The notes: generated by a model not told the origin, from the sequence alone. A stretch of DNA of 61,730 nt from Opitutia bacterium UBA4506 (GCA_002388665.1 DGMY01000021.1:1-61730); one strand, 5' to 3'. Counted from the stretch's first letter, positions 26,554 to 36,180 are shown. Numbers and translations are program-made.

Positions 26554-27629
26554 CGTGTAATTGTATCCCAAAGGACTAACATTTGATCTTCGTCGCCGAT
26601 ACTGATTCTCAGAAAATCACGAGTCAAGGCATGGCTTGCAAAGTAACGGACGAGCACCCGGTTCTCCTTCAGGTGCTTGAAGAGAGATTCAGCCACTTCC
26701 GGACCGAACTCCCCCTCATTGTTCTGCGGACGAACAAACAGAAAATTCGCCTGAGACGGATAGACGTCCCACCCGAGATTCTCAAATTCGTTCCGATAGA
26801 AATCCCGAACATAGCAAGTCTTCCCGATCGTCGCCTCGTAGTAGCCCCAATCATCCAACGCCGCAATCCCAGCCGCTTGCGCGACCCGATCCAAATTATA
26901 GGAATCCCGAATGCGGTCCAACAGCCCTATGACCTCCGGTGAACTCACACCGTACCCGATCCGCAATCCAGCAAGTCCAAAAGATTTTGAAAAGGTCCTC
27001 GTCACAACCAGCCGGGGAAACCTCTTCAACAGCGAAATCACACTCTCTCCGGCGAAATCACCATAGGCCTCGTCAACCACCAGGATCCCCTGAAACCGCT
27101 CCGCCAACTCCTCGATTTCCGCCCGCGGAAAAACGACTCCGGAGGGTGCATGAGGACAGGTTAGGAAAAATAAGTTGAACCCACCAGCAACAATCTGATC
27201 TACCGGCAGCCGAAAAGGCTGTTCGAAGGGAACACTTTTCCAGTTCGACCCATTGCAAGCAGCCAGTACTGGATAAAGAGAGTAACTAGGCTCCATCGCC
27301 CCAACCGTGCGATCGGCATCACTGAAGACCCGAATCAGGAGGTTCAGCACATCGTCAGAGCCATTGCCAGCGATCACCTGCTCGGCGGACAGCCCCCAGT
27401 GCTTCGCAATTCTTTCCCGCAAACGGCGCGCCGGCGGGTCAGGATACAGAGCGACTCGATCGAGCTCAGCCTGGGCCGCATCGATGACCATCGGACTCGC
27501 GGGATACGGGCTCTCATTCGTGTTCAGCTTCACCCAACCGGCCTCATTGATCTGTGCGCCGGGTACGTAAGGGGCTACTTCCAGAACCTTTGGGGACGCC
27601 AATGAAGAAATTTCTTCTCCTACACTCAT
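26535..27629 (-). CDS. hisC: Histidinol-phosphate aminotransferase
   Basis: 364 residues, PLP fold type I. NTNESPYPASP near the N-terminus, GNGSDDVLNLLIR, the PLP-lysine region TRTFSKSFGLAGLRIGY and the C-terminal LVRYFASHALTRDFLRIS with the phosphate-binding arginine are clear. It transaminates imidazole acetol phosphate. The ATG at 27629 overlaps the hisD stop by ATGA. Confidence 0.96.
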   Translation of the reverse strand: MSVGEEISSLASPKVLEVAPYVPGAQINEAGWVKLNTNESPYPASPMVIDAAQAELDRVALYPDPPARRLRERIAKHWGLSAEQVIAGNGSDDVLNLLIRVFSDADRTVGAMEPSYSLYPVLAACNGSNWKSVPFEQPFRLPVDQIVAGGFNLFFLTCPHAPSGVVFPRAEIEELAERFQGILVVDEAYGDFAGESVISLLKRFPRLVVTRTFSKSFGLAGLRIGYGVSSPEVIGLLDRIRDSYNLDRVAQAAGIAALDDWGYYEATIGKTCYVRDFYRNEFENLGWDVYPSQANFLFVRPQNNEGEFGPEVAESLFKHLKENRVLVRYFASHALTRDFLRISIGDEDQMLVLWDTITRWLSNE

Positions 27630-28942
27630 GATCCCGAATTCCCTCCCTTTTCGATCCGGCAACGCAGCGAAGCCACGTGAATCGGCAATGATTCCATATC
27701 ACCAAAAGCTTGGACCGTCTCCATCACCGCTCGGTTGGCGCGCGTAGTTGAACGCACAAAACTGGAGCGTCTCATGAAATCGATCGATTGAAGACCGCCA
27801 GAAAATCGCCCAGTCCCATCCGTGGGCAAGGTATGACTCGGCCCCGCGACAAAATCTCCCAAAACAGTCGGGGTGTGATAGCCCTGCAAGATGGCCCCTG
27901 CCGTCGTGATGTCGCGACTCAAACCGGCGATCTTATCTGCGGACACCTGGAGCTCCAAGTGTTCAGGAGCGGCCGCGTTCGCAAATGCAACGGCATCCGC
28001 CAAACTGGGGTAGACGCCGATCAGAAAGCGAGATGCCAGGATCTCTTCGATCGTCCCCGTGTTCTCTAATTGAGCCAATTGCGATTTCAACTCGGTGCGA
28101 ATCCGGTTCCAGAACTCGCGGCTCGGCACCGCTAAATAGATCTTTTCCTTACCGGTTCCGTGCTCGGCCTGCGAAAGAAGGTCGGCAGCTACCCAAGCTG
28201 GATTCGCCCCCTCGTCTGCAATCACCATAACCTCGCTCGGACCGGGAAGAAGATCGACCCCGACGGTCCCAAAGACCTGGCGTTTCGCCTCCATAACATA
28301 GGCGTTACCGGGTCCGGCGATCATATCAACCTTACCGACAGTTCGTGTTCCAAAAGCCATTGCTCCAATCGCTTGGGCGCCGCCAATTCGGTACACCTCC
28401 TTCAAACCGAGAGCGTGAAAAGCTGCCAGCAAACCATCCGCTACAGACCCATCTCGCTGCGGAGGGGTGCACAACACGATATCCGTCACTCCCGCGACTT
28501 GCGCGGGGACAACGGTCATCAAAACCGTTGACACCAACGGTACCTGACCTCCGGGGACATAGAGCCCGACTCGCTCCAGCGGATAATACCGCTCCCCTAC
28601 GGTCATCCCCTCTGAGTTTTTGCCCGACCAGCCCTTCGGCAAGCATTTGCGATGGTACTCTCGAATCGTGCGGATTGAGTGCCGGATGGCCCGCTTCTCG
28701 GTGGCCGATATCCTGGTCCATCCGTCGGCCATCTCTTTCACACTCACCTTCATCTGGCGAGCGGATAACTCTACCCCATCGAAACGCTTCGTAAATCCCA
28801 GAACCGCCTCATCTCCCTTCTCGCGGATCTCCGCTAAAACGGGGATAACTGCTGCAGCAGTTTCTACAGAAAACGAAACCGATTCTTGGAACCGTTTCAC
28901 CGCACCCGCGGCCCGGGCGGCATCGATCTTTATTACCTTCAC
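27626..28942 (-). CDS. hisD: Histidinol dehydrogenase
   Basis: 438 residues. Family motifs include RVGLYVPGGQVPLVSTVLM, GGAQAIGAMAFGT, DLLPGPSEVMVIADE, LLSQAEHGTG and the C-terminal GPSHTLPTDGTGRFSGGL. It oxidises histidinol to histidine in two NAD-dependent steps with a zinc ion. The start is GTG at 28942. It is the first gene of the three-gene his operon; the other his genes lie elsewhere. Confidence 0.97.
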   Translation of the reverse strand: MKVIKIDAARAAGAVKRFQESVSFSVETAAAVIPVLAEIREKGDEAVLGFTKRFDGVELSARQMKVSVKEMADGWTRISATEKRAIRHSIRTIREYHRKCLPKGWSGKNSEGMTVGERYYPLERVGLYVPGGQVPLVSTVLMTVVPAQVAGVTDIVLCTPPQRDGSVADGLLAAFHALGLKEVYRIGGAQAIGAMAFGTRTVGKVDMIAGPGNAYVMEAKRQVFGTVGVDLLPGPSEVMVIADEGANPAWVAADLLSQAEHGTGKEKIYLAVPSREFWNRIRTELKSQLAQLENTGTIEEILASRFLIGVYPSLADAVAFANAAAPEHLELQVSADKIAGLSRDITTAGAILQGYHTPTVLGDFVAGPSHTLPTDGTGRFSGGLQSIDFMRRSSFVRSTTRANRAVMETVQAFGDMESLPIHVASLRCRIEKGGNSGS

Positions 28943-29051
28943 TCCCGCAAACTAGCAGGTTGTCTCACTTTGACAAGAGGAGAGCCTTCGTGATTTTCGA
29001 AGCGTCCATTCGAAGAACCTCCGTCCTCCGCGACTCCCTCGGAAAGCCGAA

Positions 29052-29756
29052 TCAGTTGGGAAACGAAAACGAATCTTCGTCCACGTCGGGATTCACTTCC
29101 ACGATGCTAAAGGTGATCGTATTGGCCAACTCGTCGCCCTCATAGGAGAGGACCTTCTCGGAGAAATTCAGCCCGTCGACTACCATTTTGCCTTCCTCGG
29201 TGTTGATCGTTCCGGTGTCAGTCTCGGTTCCAACCAACTCTCCGGTAGCCGGATCAAAATAGCGGATAAACTGAACACCGCCCGGATGGATATAGCGCAC
29301 CTTCGCTACGGTTTCTCCACGGAAATCGGTCTCACCCAAATACTTCACCCGTACCTGGGCGCTGGCTGGAAACTCGAAGAAGAACAGATTCTCCGCGGCA
29401 TTCGCTTTGAAGCGACGAACCTGCTCAAGAGGCAGGGGCGCAAACCCACTTTCTCCTGTGGTGAGATTCTCCTGCATCATAAAACCCTCCAAGCCGTTTA
29501 CCACCATAGTGATACGGCCATCTCCCTGGGTGATCACCAAACGTTGTTTGGCAGGCTTTTCCAAGAGAAGGGAAATCACCCGGTCCGGCCCACCGTTTGC
29601 CAGCTCCATCACCCCTTCATAATAGAGGGAATCAACACTGTCGATTTTGTCTTCCGGTCCCACAAATGACCGAGCTTTAGCGAGGATGTCGTCCAGTGTT
29701 TTTGCGGAAACCGCTGCTGAACTGAGAGCCAAAAGGAGTAAAATCGTGCGGATCAT
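29052..29756 (-). CDS. LolA-like outer-membrane lipoprotein carrier
   Basis: 234 residues with a cleavable signal peptide (ILLLLALSSAAVSA). The body is a run of amphipathic strands resembling the unclosed barrel of LolA/LppX proteins (SLYYEGVMELANGG, AKQRLVITQGDGRITMVVNG). Such proteins carry lipoproteins through the periplasm. The lipid-binding details cannot be judged by eye. It sits between an M29-like peptidase gene and hisD in the same direction. Confidence 0.75.
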   Translation of the reverse strand: MIRTILLLLALSSAAVSAKTLDDILAKARSFVGPEDKIDSVDSLYYEGVMELANGGPDRVISLLLEKPAKQRLVITQGDGRITMVVNGLEGFMMQENLTTGESGFAPLPLEQVRRFKANAAENLFFFEFPASAQVRVKYLGETDFRGETVAKVRYIHPGGVQFIRYFDPATGELVGTETDTGTINTEEGKMVVDGLNFSEKVLSYEGDELANTITFSIVEVNPDVDEDSFSFPN

Positions 29757-29847
29757 AAAAAAAGCTTCACCGATTCCTCAGAAAACTCAACCCACAAACA
29801 CAAAGCTCCCGAAACGAAACCGAAATCCCGAATCGTCTGCGCCTCAC

Positions 29848-30954
29848 CTACAACAACGCTTCGCGATTGAGCTTCTGCAAACCGACCGGGATAAATACCC
29901 CGTCCTTTCGAACCAATTTTCCGTCGAAGCGAATCTCTCCGCCCCCGAAATCCTCGCGCTGGATCGACACCATGTCCCAGTGAACCTGCGACCGATTGCC
30001 GTTATCTGCCTCTTCGTACGCCTGCCCCGGAGTGAAGTGGAAAGACCCATCGATCTTTTCGTCAAAGAGAATATCGCCCATTGGCTCTCGGATATGCGGA
30101 TTGAATCCAATCGCAAACTCTCCGATGTAGCGCGCCCCGGGATCCGAATCCAAAATCTCATTCAGACGCTTCGTATCACTCCCGGTTGCCTCAACAATTT
30201 TCCCCTTGCGGAAGGTCAACCGGATCTTCTCAAATGCCACTCCCCGGTAAACCGTCGGAGCGTTGTGCGAAATCGTCCCTTCAACCGAGTCCCGAACCGG
30301 TGCGGTAAATACCTCGCCGTCCGGAATGTTGTACTGGCCTCCACAAGGGATCGCCGGAATCCCCTTAATCGAAAAACGAAGATCCGTCCCCGGGCCAGTG
30401 ATCCGCACTTCGTCGGTCTTCTCCATCCATCGCTTCAAAGCTGCCATCCCCGGCTTCATTCGGGCATAGTCCAGTGTGCATACCTTGAAGTAAAAGTCCC
30501 GAAATGCTTCGGTACTCATCTTCGCCTGCTGGGCCATGGACGGATTTGGCCACCGCAAAACGCACCACTTCGTCTTCTTCACACGATAGTCCAGCGTCGG
30601 CTTCATTTTCTTCGAAAACGCCCGCATCTTCTCGGCCGGAATATCCGCAGTCTCAAAGACATTTTCCGACCCTCTCAGCGCAATGTACGCGTCCATCTTC
30701 TTCATGCGCGCGAGCTCCCACGAATTATCGACCGCAAACTGCTCTTCGGATCCATCCATTAACATCTCCCGGGAGACACGATCATTGCGGAGTGACACAT
30801 GGGCCACGCCCCCGCGCTCACGCACAGCACGAATAAGAGAAACCACCATCTCCTCCGGGATTCCTCCCGCATCAATCAGGACGTGCTCACCCTTCTTTAC
30901 CTCTACCGAAAAACCTGTCAGCCCACGGGCCAATTCATCATATCGCGGATCCAT
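29848..30954 (-). CDS. M29 family aminopeptidase
   Basis: 368 residues from the ATG at 30954, which is preceded by GGATAGG. Metal ligands fit family M29: Glu in DGEVFTAP, Glu in IGEFAIGFNP, His after FDEKIDGSFHFTPG and the His-Asp pair in QVHWDMV. The enzyme should be a cytoplasmic di-metal aminopeptidase. It is a second member of this family in the window, more typical than the one at 16111-17271. An open frame continues upstream through the palindrome region, but looks non-coding. Confidence 0.88.
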   Translation of the reverse strand: MDPRYDELARGLTGFSVEVKKGEHVLIDAGGIPEEMVVSLIRAVRERGGVAHVSLRNDRVSREMLMDGSEEQFAVDNSWELARMKKMDAYIALRGSENVFETADIPAEKMRAFSKKMKPTLDYRVKKTKWCVLRWPNPSMAQQAKMSTEAFRDFYFKVCTLDYARMKPGMAALKRWMEKTDEVRITGPGTDLRFSIKGIPAIPCGGQYNIPDGEVFTAPVRDSVEGTISHNAPTVYRGVAFEKIRLTFRKGKIVEATGSDTKRLNEILDSDPGARYIGEFAIGFNPHIREPMGDILFDEKIDGSFHFTPGQAYEEADNGNRSQVHWDMVSIQREDFGGGEIRFDGKLVRKDGVFIPVGLQKLNREALL

Positions 30955-31017
30955 ACCGCAACCTATCCCTATTCCCCCAAAACCCGCAAGGAAAACGACA
31001 ATCATGTCTATTAATTT

Positions 31018-31028
31018 TAACCTGGTTA
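31018..31028. repeat. Palindrome TAACCTGGTTA, copy 2 (M29/folE2 gap)
   Basis: A perfect 5+1+5 palindrome in context TTTTAACCTGGTTACTTGA, between the divergent M29 aminopeptidase and folE2. It is the same element as at 22916, 34942 and 36146. Confidence 0.65.
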
Positions 31029-31149
31029 CTTGATTAGCAATATACCGATTGCCTCCTCTTTTTCTTGTTACGAAAATCACACTTTTCCCGTTTGTCATTA
31101 CCCAGGTTTCTGGCATACTGGATCGTTTCGTTTCTATTTTCTACGACCT

Positions 31150-32115
31150 ATGTCTTCCAGCGACACTTCGCCTTCGGGTATTGATTCAAAGCCTCTTACA
31201 GGTTTCGATCCAGCGTTTCGGCCTGCCAACGATTACGTTCAGGGGCTTCCGGACACCCAAAACCTTCGTGCTACCGAAATCCAAGGGGCCTGTGTGCCGA
31301 TCCAAGAGGTCGGCTCCTCAAACTTTCGGCTTCCGCTGCGCTTCCGCATGGATGACGGCAAGGAAATCACCCTGGAAGCTTCGATTTTCGGCGGAGTAAG
31401 TCTGCAGGCTGATCGCAAGGGGATCAATATGTCCCGCATCATCCGTGTTTTCTACGAACACCGCGATGAGGTCGTGAATTTCTCCATGATCCACACGATT
31501 TTGAAGGACTATTTGGAGAAACTCGACTCAGAGTCGGCTCGGCTGCGGATCGCCTTTTCAATGCCGACGCTGCAGAAGAGTCTGCGGAGCGGTCTCGACG
31601 GCTTCCAATATTACGACGTAGTCATGGAAGGCCGACTCAATGCACAGGGAGACTTCACCCGGATGCTTCAGATTGGCTTTGTCTATTCATCAGCCTGCCC
31701 CTGCTCATCCGATCTATCCGAACACGCCCGGGAGACGCGTGGTGTTTTCGCGATTCCACATTCCCAGCGAAGCCGGGCCAGAGTTCGAATTGTACCCAAC
31801 CAAGACGACTCAATCAGTCCGGAGAAACTCGTCGGTCTCTGCCAACACGCACTCGCCACTGAGACCCAAGCCATGGTCCGGCGTCTCGACGAGCAGGCCT
31901 TCGCAGAGCTGAACGGCACCTATCAGAAATTTGTGGAAGACGCCGCCCGGCTGGTCTACGCAAAGCTCGATGAGACTCCTGGAATCAGTGCCTTCGCCGT
32001 GTCTTGCTCCCATCTCGAATCACTCCACTCCCACGATGCCGTGGCGACGATCGCAAAGGGACTTCCAACCGATCTATCCGGAGGAATGGACAATTATGGC
32101 GAACTCATCTGCTGA
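31150..32115 (+). CDS. folE2: GTP cyclohydrolase I type IB (FolE2)
   Basis: 321 residues. Motifs of the T-fold type IB enzyme are present: LEASIFGGVSLQADRKGINMSR with the SRI turn, the SSACPCSSDLSEH metal region, and the C-terminal CSHLESLHSHDAVA. It turns GTP into dihydroneopterin triphosphate for folate (or queuosine) synthesis. The ATG at 31150 gives the expected length. It is divergent from the M29 gene, with the TAACCTGGTTA palindrome 122 bases upstream. Confidence 0.95.
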   Translation: MSSSDTSPSGIDSKPLTGFDPAFRPANDYVQGLPDTQNLRATEIQGACVPIQEVGSSNFRLPLRFRMDDGKEITLEASIFGGVSLQADRKGINMSRIIRVFYEHRDEVVNFSMIHTILKDYLEKLDSESARLRIAFSMPTLQKSLRSGLDGFQYYDVVMEGRLNAQGDFTRMLQIGFVYSSACPCSSDLSEHARETRGVFAIPHSQRSRARVRIVPNQDDSISPEKLVGLCQHALATETQAMVRRLDEQAFAELNGTYQKFVEDAARLVYAKLDETPGISAFAVSCSHLESLHSHDAVATIAKGLPTDLSGGMDNYGELIC

Positions 32116-32617
32116 TTTGGAATGGTTTGACGTCGTCGACGAAAACGATCGCGTCATTGGCAAAGAAACTCGGGGGGAGGTCCACCGCAAGAAGCTCCTC
32201 CATAGAGCGATCCACGTTTTTGTATTCAATTCCTCCGGCCAGCTATATTTGCAAAAACGGTCCGCGACAAAAGATACCGCGCCCAACCGGTGGGTAAGTT
32301 CGTGCTCGGGCCATGTAGATTCCGGCGAGGACTACGAAACCGCTGCCCGCCGCGAGCTTGGCGAAGAACTGGGGATCGACGGCAACTCGGCAGAGCTGGA
32401 AGAAATACGCGCCGTTGACGCGGTTCGTGAAACGGGCCACGAATTCGTCCGTCTGTACCAAATTCTTCGATACGATGGGGCGATCATTCCAGACCCCGCA
32501 GAAGTGTCTGACGGGATCTGGAAGAAACCTGATGAAATTGAGGAATGGATAGCCCGCGCCCCACGGGAATTTTCGCTATCCTTCTTGTACCTCTGGAATC
32601 TATTCCGAAAGGAATAA
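32096..32617 (+). CDS. NUDIX hydrolase (isopentenyl-diphosphate isomerase-like subgroup)
   Basis: 173 residues. The Nudix box GHVDSGEDYETAARRELGEE followed by LGI matches GX5EX7REUXEEXGU. The N-terminal EWFDVVDENDRVIGKETRGE and HRAIHVFVFNSSGQLYLQKR resemble the YfcD/Idi-like group. The substrate is unknown. The start ATG at 32096 lies 20 bases inside the end of folE2, so it is probably co-translated with it. A role in removing pterin triphosphate phosphate groups is possible but unproven. Confidence 0.88.
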   Translation: MANSSADLEWFDVVDENDRVIGKETRGEVHRKKLLHRAIHVFVFNSSGQLYLQKRSATKDTAPNRWVSSCSGHVDSGEDYETAARRELGEELGIDGNSAELEEIRAVDAVRETGHEFVRLYQILRYDGAIIPDPAEVSDGIWKKPDEIEEWIARAPREFSLSFLYLWNLFRKE

Positions 32618-32622
32618 GACTG

Positions 32623-32642
32623 GAGCCTCAGTCCTGAGGCTC
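32623..32642. terminator. Possible bidirectional terminator between NUDIX and pyk
   Basis: GAGCCTCA pairs with TGAGGCTC around GTCC. It lies between the convergent NUDIX and pyruvate kinase genes and overlaps the pyk stop codon. No T-run follows, so this is weak evidence. Confidence 0.35.
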
Positions 32643-34052
32643 AACCTGACGCAACTGAAGTCCGTCTACAATTCGACGGCGACGAAGCACCGTCGTAATC
32701 AAGACTGCCCAGCTACCAACTTCGACGTGACCGCGCTCGATCAGCAAACGGAAGGCACTCTGAATCGTAACTTCCCGCTCTCCGGCGAATTCGACTAGAA
32801 ACGGCTCAACCCCGCGAATCAAACGCATCTGTGGAACCAAATGAGGCTGGTCAGTGAAGGCGTAAATCGGCGTGCTGGTCGGGCGAAGCGATGAGAGCGT
32901 TTGGGGGATATTCCCCGCCCGGGTGAAGACAATCACACAAGCTCCTTCCACGTCTTCTGCCAAGTTTGCGGCCGAGCGAACCAATTTGCTTTTTGGATTC
33001 CGAAGATCAAGTGGGAGGCGAGTTGCAGGGTTATCGAGCTTCTCGGTGGTCTCGGCGATGCGTTTGAAGACGCGTACGCAATCCAGAGGATACTTTCCAA
33101 CGGTAGTCTCACCAGAGAGCATGATTGCATCCGTCCGCTCCGCTACCGCGTAAGTAATATCGGACACCTCCGCACGCGTCGGTACAGGGTTTTCAATCAT
33201 TGATTCCAGCATATGCGTCGCCACGATCGCTGGCTTACGAAGCTGGATACATGTAGAAACCGCACGTTTCTGGATCACTGGAAGATCTTCGTATGGGCAC
33301 TCAATGCCGAGATCTCCTCGAGCTACCATCAAACCGTCCGAAGCTCGGATGATGTCATCCAAGTTGGTGATCGCTTGCTGGTCTTCAATTTTGGCGATGA
33401 TTCGGGCAGAACTGCCCTTTTCCGAAAGGACTCGGCGGAAAGTCTCAACATCTTCCGGCTCGCGAACGAAGGATTGCGCGAAGAAATCAACTCCAGCCTC
33501 CAAACTCGATTCGATGTCGAGAAAGTCTTTTTTGGTCAACGCGGGAATACTCACCCGAGTACCCGGGAGATTGATGTGACGGCGACTTCCCATCTTCCCA
33601 CCAATTTCTACCTCACAGTGTAAACGACGCGCGGTCTTCTTCAGCACTTTGAAGCGCATCAAGCCGTTATCCACGAGAATCGAACTGCCCTCCTCCAAGT
33701 CGTTGATCAATCCGGGGTAGTTGACATCGATGAGCGGGATGTCCTGCTTCTCCTGAGTGTCCTCAGCGCAAGCGAAATCCAACCGATCTCCCTTTTTGAG
33801 CTGCAGTGGCTCTTCCACTTCGCCAGTACGGATCTCTGGGCCCTTGATATCGACCATGATAGCGATGTCGCGACCGACATCCCGACCAGCCTCGCGGACT
33901 CTCGCTACAATGCCTGACAACTCCTCACGAGGAGCGTGGGCCATATTAATCCTACAGATATCGACGCCCTCCCGAATCAAAGCCCGAAGCATCTCGGGTT
34001 TGTCGGTCGCCGGCCCTATAGTGAAGATAATTTTAGTATTTCGGTGGTGCAT
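32628..34052 (-). CDS. pyk: Pyruvate kinase
   Basis: 474 residues. Family motifs include TKIIFTIGPATDKPEML, RINMAHAPREE, VDIKGPEIRTG, RIIAKIEDQQAI (catalytic lysine), GLMVARGDLGIE, THMLESMIENPVPTRAEVSD and MLSGETTVGKYP. It makes pyruvate and ATP from phosphoenolpyruvate. The C-terminal allosteric domain is present. ATG at 34052 gives MHHRNTKII. Confidence 0.97.
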   Translation of the reverse strand: MHHRNTKIIFTIGPATDKPEMLRALIREGVDICRINMAHAPREELSGIVARVREAGRDVGRDIAIMVDIKGPEIRTGEVEEPLQLKKGDRLDFACAEDTQEKQDIPLIDVNYPGLINDLEEGSSILVDNGLMRFKVLKKTARRLHCEVEIGGKMGSRRHINLPGTRVSIPALTKKDFLDIESSLEAGVDFFAQSFVREPEDVETFRRVLSEKGSSARIIAKIEDQQAITNLDDIIRASDGLMVARGDLGIECPYEDLPVIQKRAVSTCIQLRKPAIVATHMLESMIENPVPTRAEVSDITYAVAERTDAIMLSGETTVGKYPLDCVRVFKRIAETTEKLDNPATRLPLDLRNPKSKLVRSAANLAEDVEGACVIVFTRAGNIPQTLSSLRPTSTPIYAFTDQPHLVPQMRLIRGVEPFLVEFAGEREVTIQSAFRLLIERGHVEVGSWAVLITTVLRRRRIVDGLQLRQVEPQD

Positions 34053-34070
34053 GTTCCTAGTTGTGCAAAA

Positions 34071-34853
34071 TTAAGCGGGGCACGGGGGAACCACGGTCAT
34101 TGCGACCGGTGATGGGAGAGATTCGCAGAAAGGGCCAAAAGTATCCTCAACCAAGTTAACTGCATTGCATTCACGGCTGAGGTGGGAGAAAAACAACTGT
34201 TTCCAGCGAGGGGTTTCGACTTTCTTCAACGCTTCGAGCGTCGCACGATTCGACAGGTGACCATGCCGACTCCGGATGCGCTGCTTCAACGAAAAGGGAC
34301 GCTTCGTATCCCTCTCCAGCATTTCTTCATCGAAATTTGCCTCAATCACCACGGTATCCGCCTCCGAAAGCACCGAGTACACGGCGGGCGGGACGTATCC
34401 AAGATCATTGACCCAGGCTAGATTGCGGCGGGGAGAGAAAAGGTCATCATGACCCCAAGAAAACAAAAAACAAACCGGATCGTAGGCGTCATGGGGGATC
34501 CCTACCGGCCGAATCTCCAGATCGCGAAACACAAAAGGTTGACCGGTTTCAAAGATTTTCCACGACACCTTGCGTGAAAGCTTTCCCTGCAAACCCTCTG
34601 CGGTGTCACGATTGGCAAAGAACGGCAACTCCTGGAACCGCGATAGCCCCCGAATACCAGCAGAATGGTCATTGTGCTCGTGAGTAATAAACACCCCATC
34701 GAGATCTTCCGGCTCCACTCCAATCTCCCGCAACATCGATACAGTCCGTCGTCCAGAAAACCCTGCGTCGATCAAGATCCGACTCTCCTCGGTCTCGAGC
34801 AACGCACAGTTTCCTGAGCTACTCGAACCTAGAATATGAAACCGTCCCTCCAT
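34071..34853 (-). CDS. MBL-fold metallohydrolase (YycJ/WalJ-like)
   Basis: 260 residues from the ATG at 34853. The MBL motif THEHNDHSAGIRGL, the N-terminal LGSSSSGNCALLET and the later GHLSNRATLEAL are typical of the YycJ/WalJ group of nucleases. Such enzymes act as phosphodiesterases with two metal ions; their exact role in this phylum is unknown. A TTG at 34904 would add 17 residues. It precedes the TAACCAGGTTA palindrome. Confidence 0.88.
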   Translation of the reverse strand: MEGRFHILGSSSSGNCALLETEESRILIDAGFSGRRTVSMLREIGVEPEDLDGVFITHEHNDHSAGIRGLSRFQELPFFANRDTAEGLQGKLSRKVSWKIFETGQPFVFRDLEIRPVGIPHDAYDPVCFLFSWGHDDLFSPRRNLAWVNDLGYVPPAVYSVLSEADTVVIEANFDEEMLERDTKRPFSLKQRIRSRHGHLSNRATLEALKKVETPRWKQLFFSHLSRECNAVNLVEDTFGPFCESLPSPVAMTVVPPCPA

Positions 34854-34941
34854 CGAAAAACAAAACAATCCGGCCCCGCCCCCCTCCGCAACCGTTTTCT
34901 TCAATCCCCAGTCGATGTTTCGACCTCGTTACGCTCTTTCT

Positions 34942-34952
34942 TAACCAGGTTA
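34942..34952. repeat. Palindrome TAACCAGGTTA, copy 3 (downstream side of the RAYT gene)
   Basis: A perfect palindrome in context TTAACCAGGTTAATAA, about 200 bases past the 3' end of the transposase gene and 90 bases upstream of the MBL gene start. Read on the minus strand it is ATTAACCTGGTTAAG, as in the other copies. Confidence 0.65.
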
Positions 34953-35148
34953 ATAATAATTGTCGGAGGTCTGGCCCGTCTTAGACTCTTGTATTCTCAA
35001 TCGCTTGCTGGCTGAACCGGCTCAGAATGGGTTTTGTCCCCAATCCTCCACGTTCGATCCGGGTTGAAGGCGGGAACGGGCGAAAGATTGATTCAGTTTC
35101 TTGAGTTCGGCACCGCTACTCGGCACTTCCTTCGTCTCCAAAAATGTA

Positions 35149-36132
35149 TTACCCGAAGAGATTTTTCGAAATTCCCCGAGAAACAGCGAGCCCTTTCCAA
35201 TCTGCTCCGCGCATCGTATGAGGCTTTGGGGGGCGGACTCGATCTGGCGGATAACCATGCTGTTCCACAAACGACTCCGAACCCATTACCTTGCCATCTG
35301 AAAAATAGCGGACTCGACACCGCAAGACGACCGAGAGAGGAAGCTTACCCTTCTCTTTCTCAAGAACGCGTACCGCGTCTTCCCGGCTCATCTGCACCTT
35401 ACCACCATTCGCGGGACCCGATCCTATGCCATAGAGAGATTGGCGGTAGGCCGCTAGATCGTTCTCGAACACCGAGATTCCTGCCTTGGCCAGTCGTCCC
35501 CCACTAACCGCCTCGGCGTAGCCACAAAACCGATAGTCTTTAGGATCGTCGACCAATCCAGCCCGAACGGCGTTGAGGTCGATATAGGCCGCCACCGTAC
35601 GCAGGGCCCACTGATCCCCCTCGACCAGTACACTCTTAAACCTCTCCGCCCACAGCGTGCCGAAACGGTCGTTCGAACGGTTCATCCAAAGAGAAAAGCG
35701 CTGTTTCAAGGTTTTCATCAACCAGGAGATATCGTGCATCCGGGCCAACAATTCCCGGCGCAACTCCCGTCCCTCCCAAGAATTTTCCTTAAGATGGCGC
35801 CTCAATACCTCCACCCGCATAGGCTGCCAGGGAGTCGGCTCTGGGTAAAGCAGTCGATACCGCCGCACCAACTCCCGATCCGAAACCTCGCGGTCGCCAG
35901 GCACCTCGACCAGCAGATGAAAATGATTCTTCATCACCGCATAAGTCAGGACTCGTACACCCGAAAATCCAGACACCTGCCAGATCATCTTACGAAGAAC
36001 CTCCTTCTCCCGAGCACCAAACAAAGCCTCCCCATTCACAGTCCGGCTCATCAAATGGTAATAAGCCGTCTGCCCCTCAATCTTATACCTCCTCCGCTTC
36101 ATCCTCACCAAACAATCGGATTTCAGAGCCAT
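35149..36132 (-). CDS. REP-associated tyrosine transposase (RAYT, Y1/IS200-type)
   Basis: 327 residues from the ATG at 36132 (an ATG at 36102 is an alternative with GGTGAGG directly before it). The HUH motif is in MKNHFHLLVEVP (His70, His72) and the likely nucleophile Tyr183 is in VAAYIDLNAVRAG. GTLWAERFKSVL also fits. These single-strand transposases are usually single-copy, non-mobile and linked to short palindromic repeats. Both active-site elements are intact. The palindrome TAACCWGGTTA lies on both sides of the gene. Confidence 0.9.
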   Translation of the reverse strand: MALKSDCLVRMKRRRYKIEGQTAYYHLMSRTVNGEALFGAREKEVLRKMIWQVSGFSGVRVLTYAVMKNHFHLLVEVPGDREVSDRELVRRYRLLYPEPTPWQPMRVEVLRRHLKENSWEGRELRRELLARMHDISWLMKTLKQRFSLWMNRSNDRFGTLWAERFKSVLVEGDQWALRTVAAYIDLNAVRAGLVDDPKDYRFCGYAEAVSGGRLAKAGISVFENDLAAYRQSLYGIGSGPANGGKVQMSREDAVRVLEKEKGKLPLSVVLRCRVRYFSDGKVMGSESFVEQHGYPPDRVRPPKPHTMRGADWKGLAVSRGISKNLFG

Positions 36133-36145
36133 GGTCAACAAGAAT

Positions 36146-36156
36146 TAACCTGGTTG
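36146..36156. repeat. Palindrome TAACCTGGTTG, copy 4 (upstream of the RAYT gene)
   Basis: A one-mismatch copy of the palindrome in context GAATTAACCTGGTTGGTTGA, 14 bases upstream of the transposase ATG and just past the 3' end of the aminotransferase gene. With the copy at 34942 it flanks the transposase. Confidence 0.6.
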
Positions 36157-36180
36157 GTTGATATCTATTTAAAAATGAGG

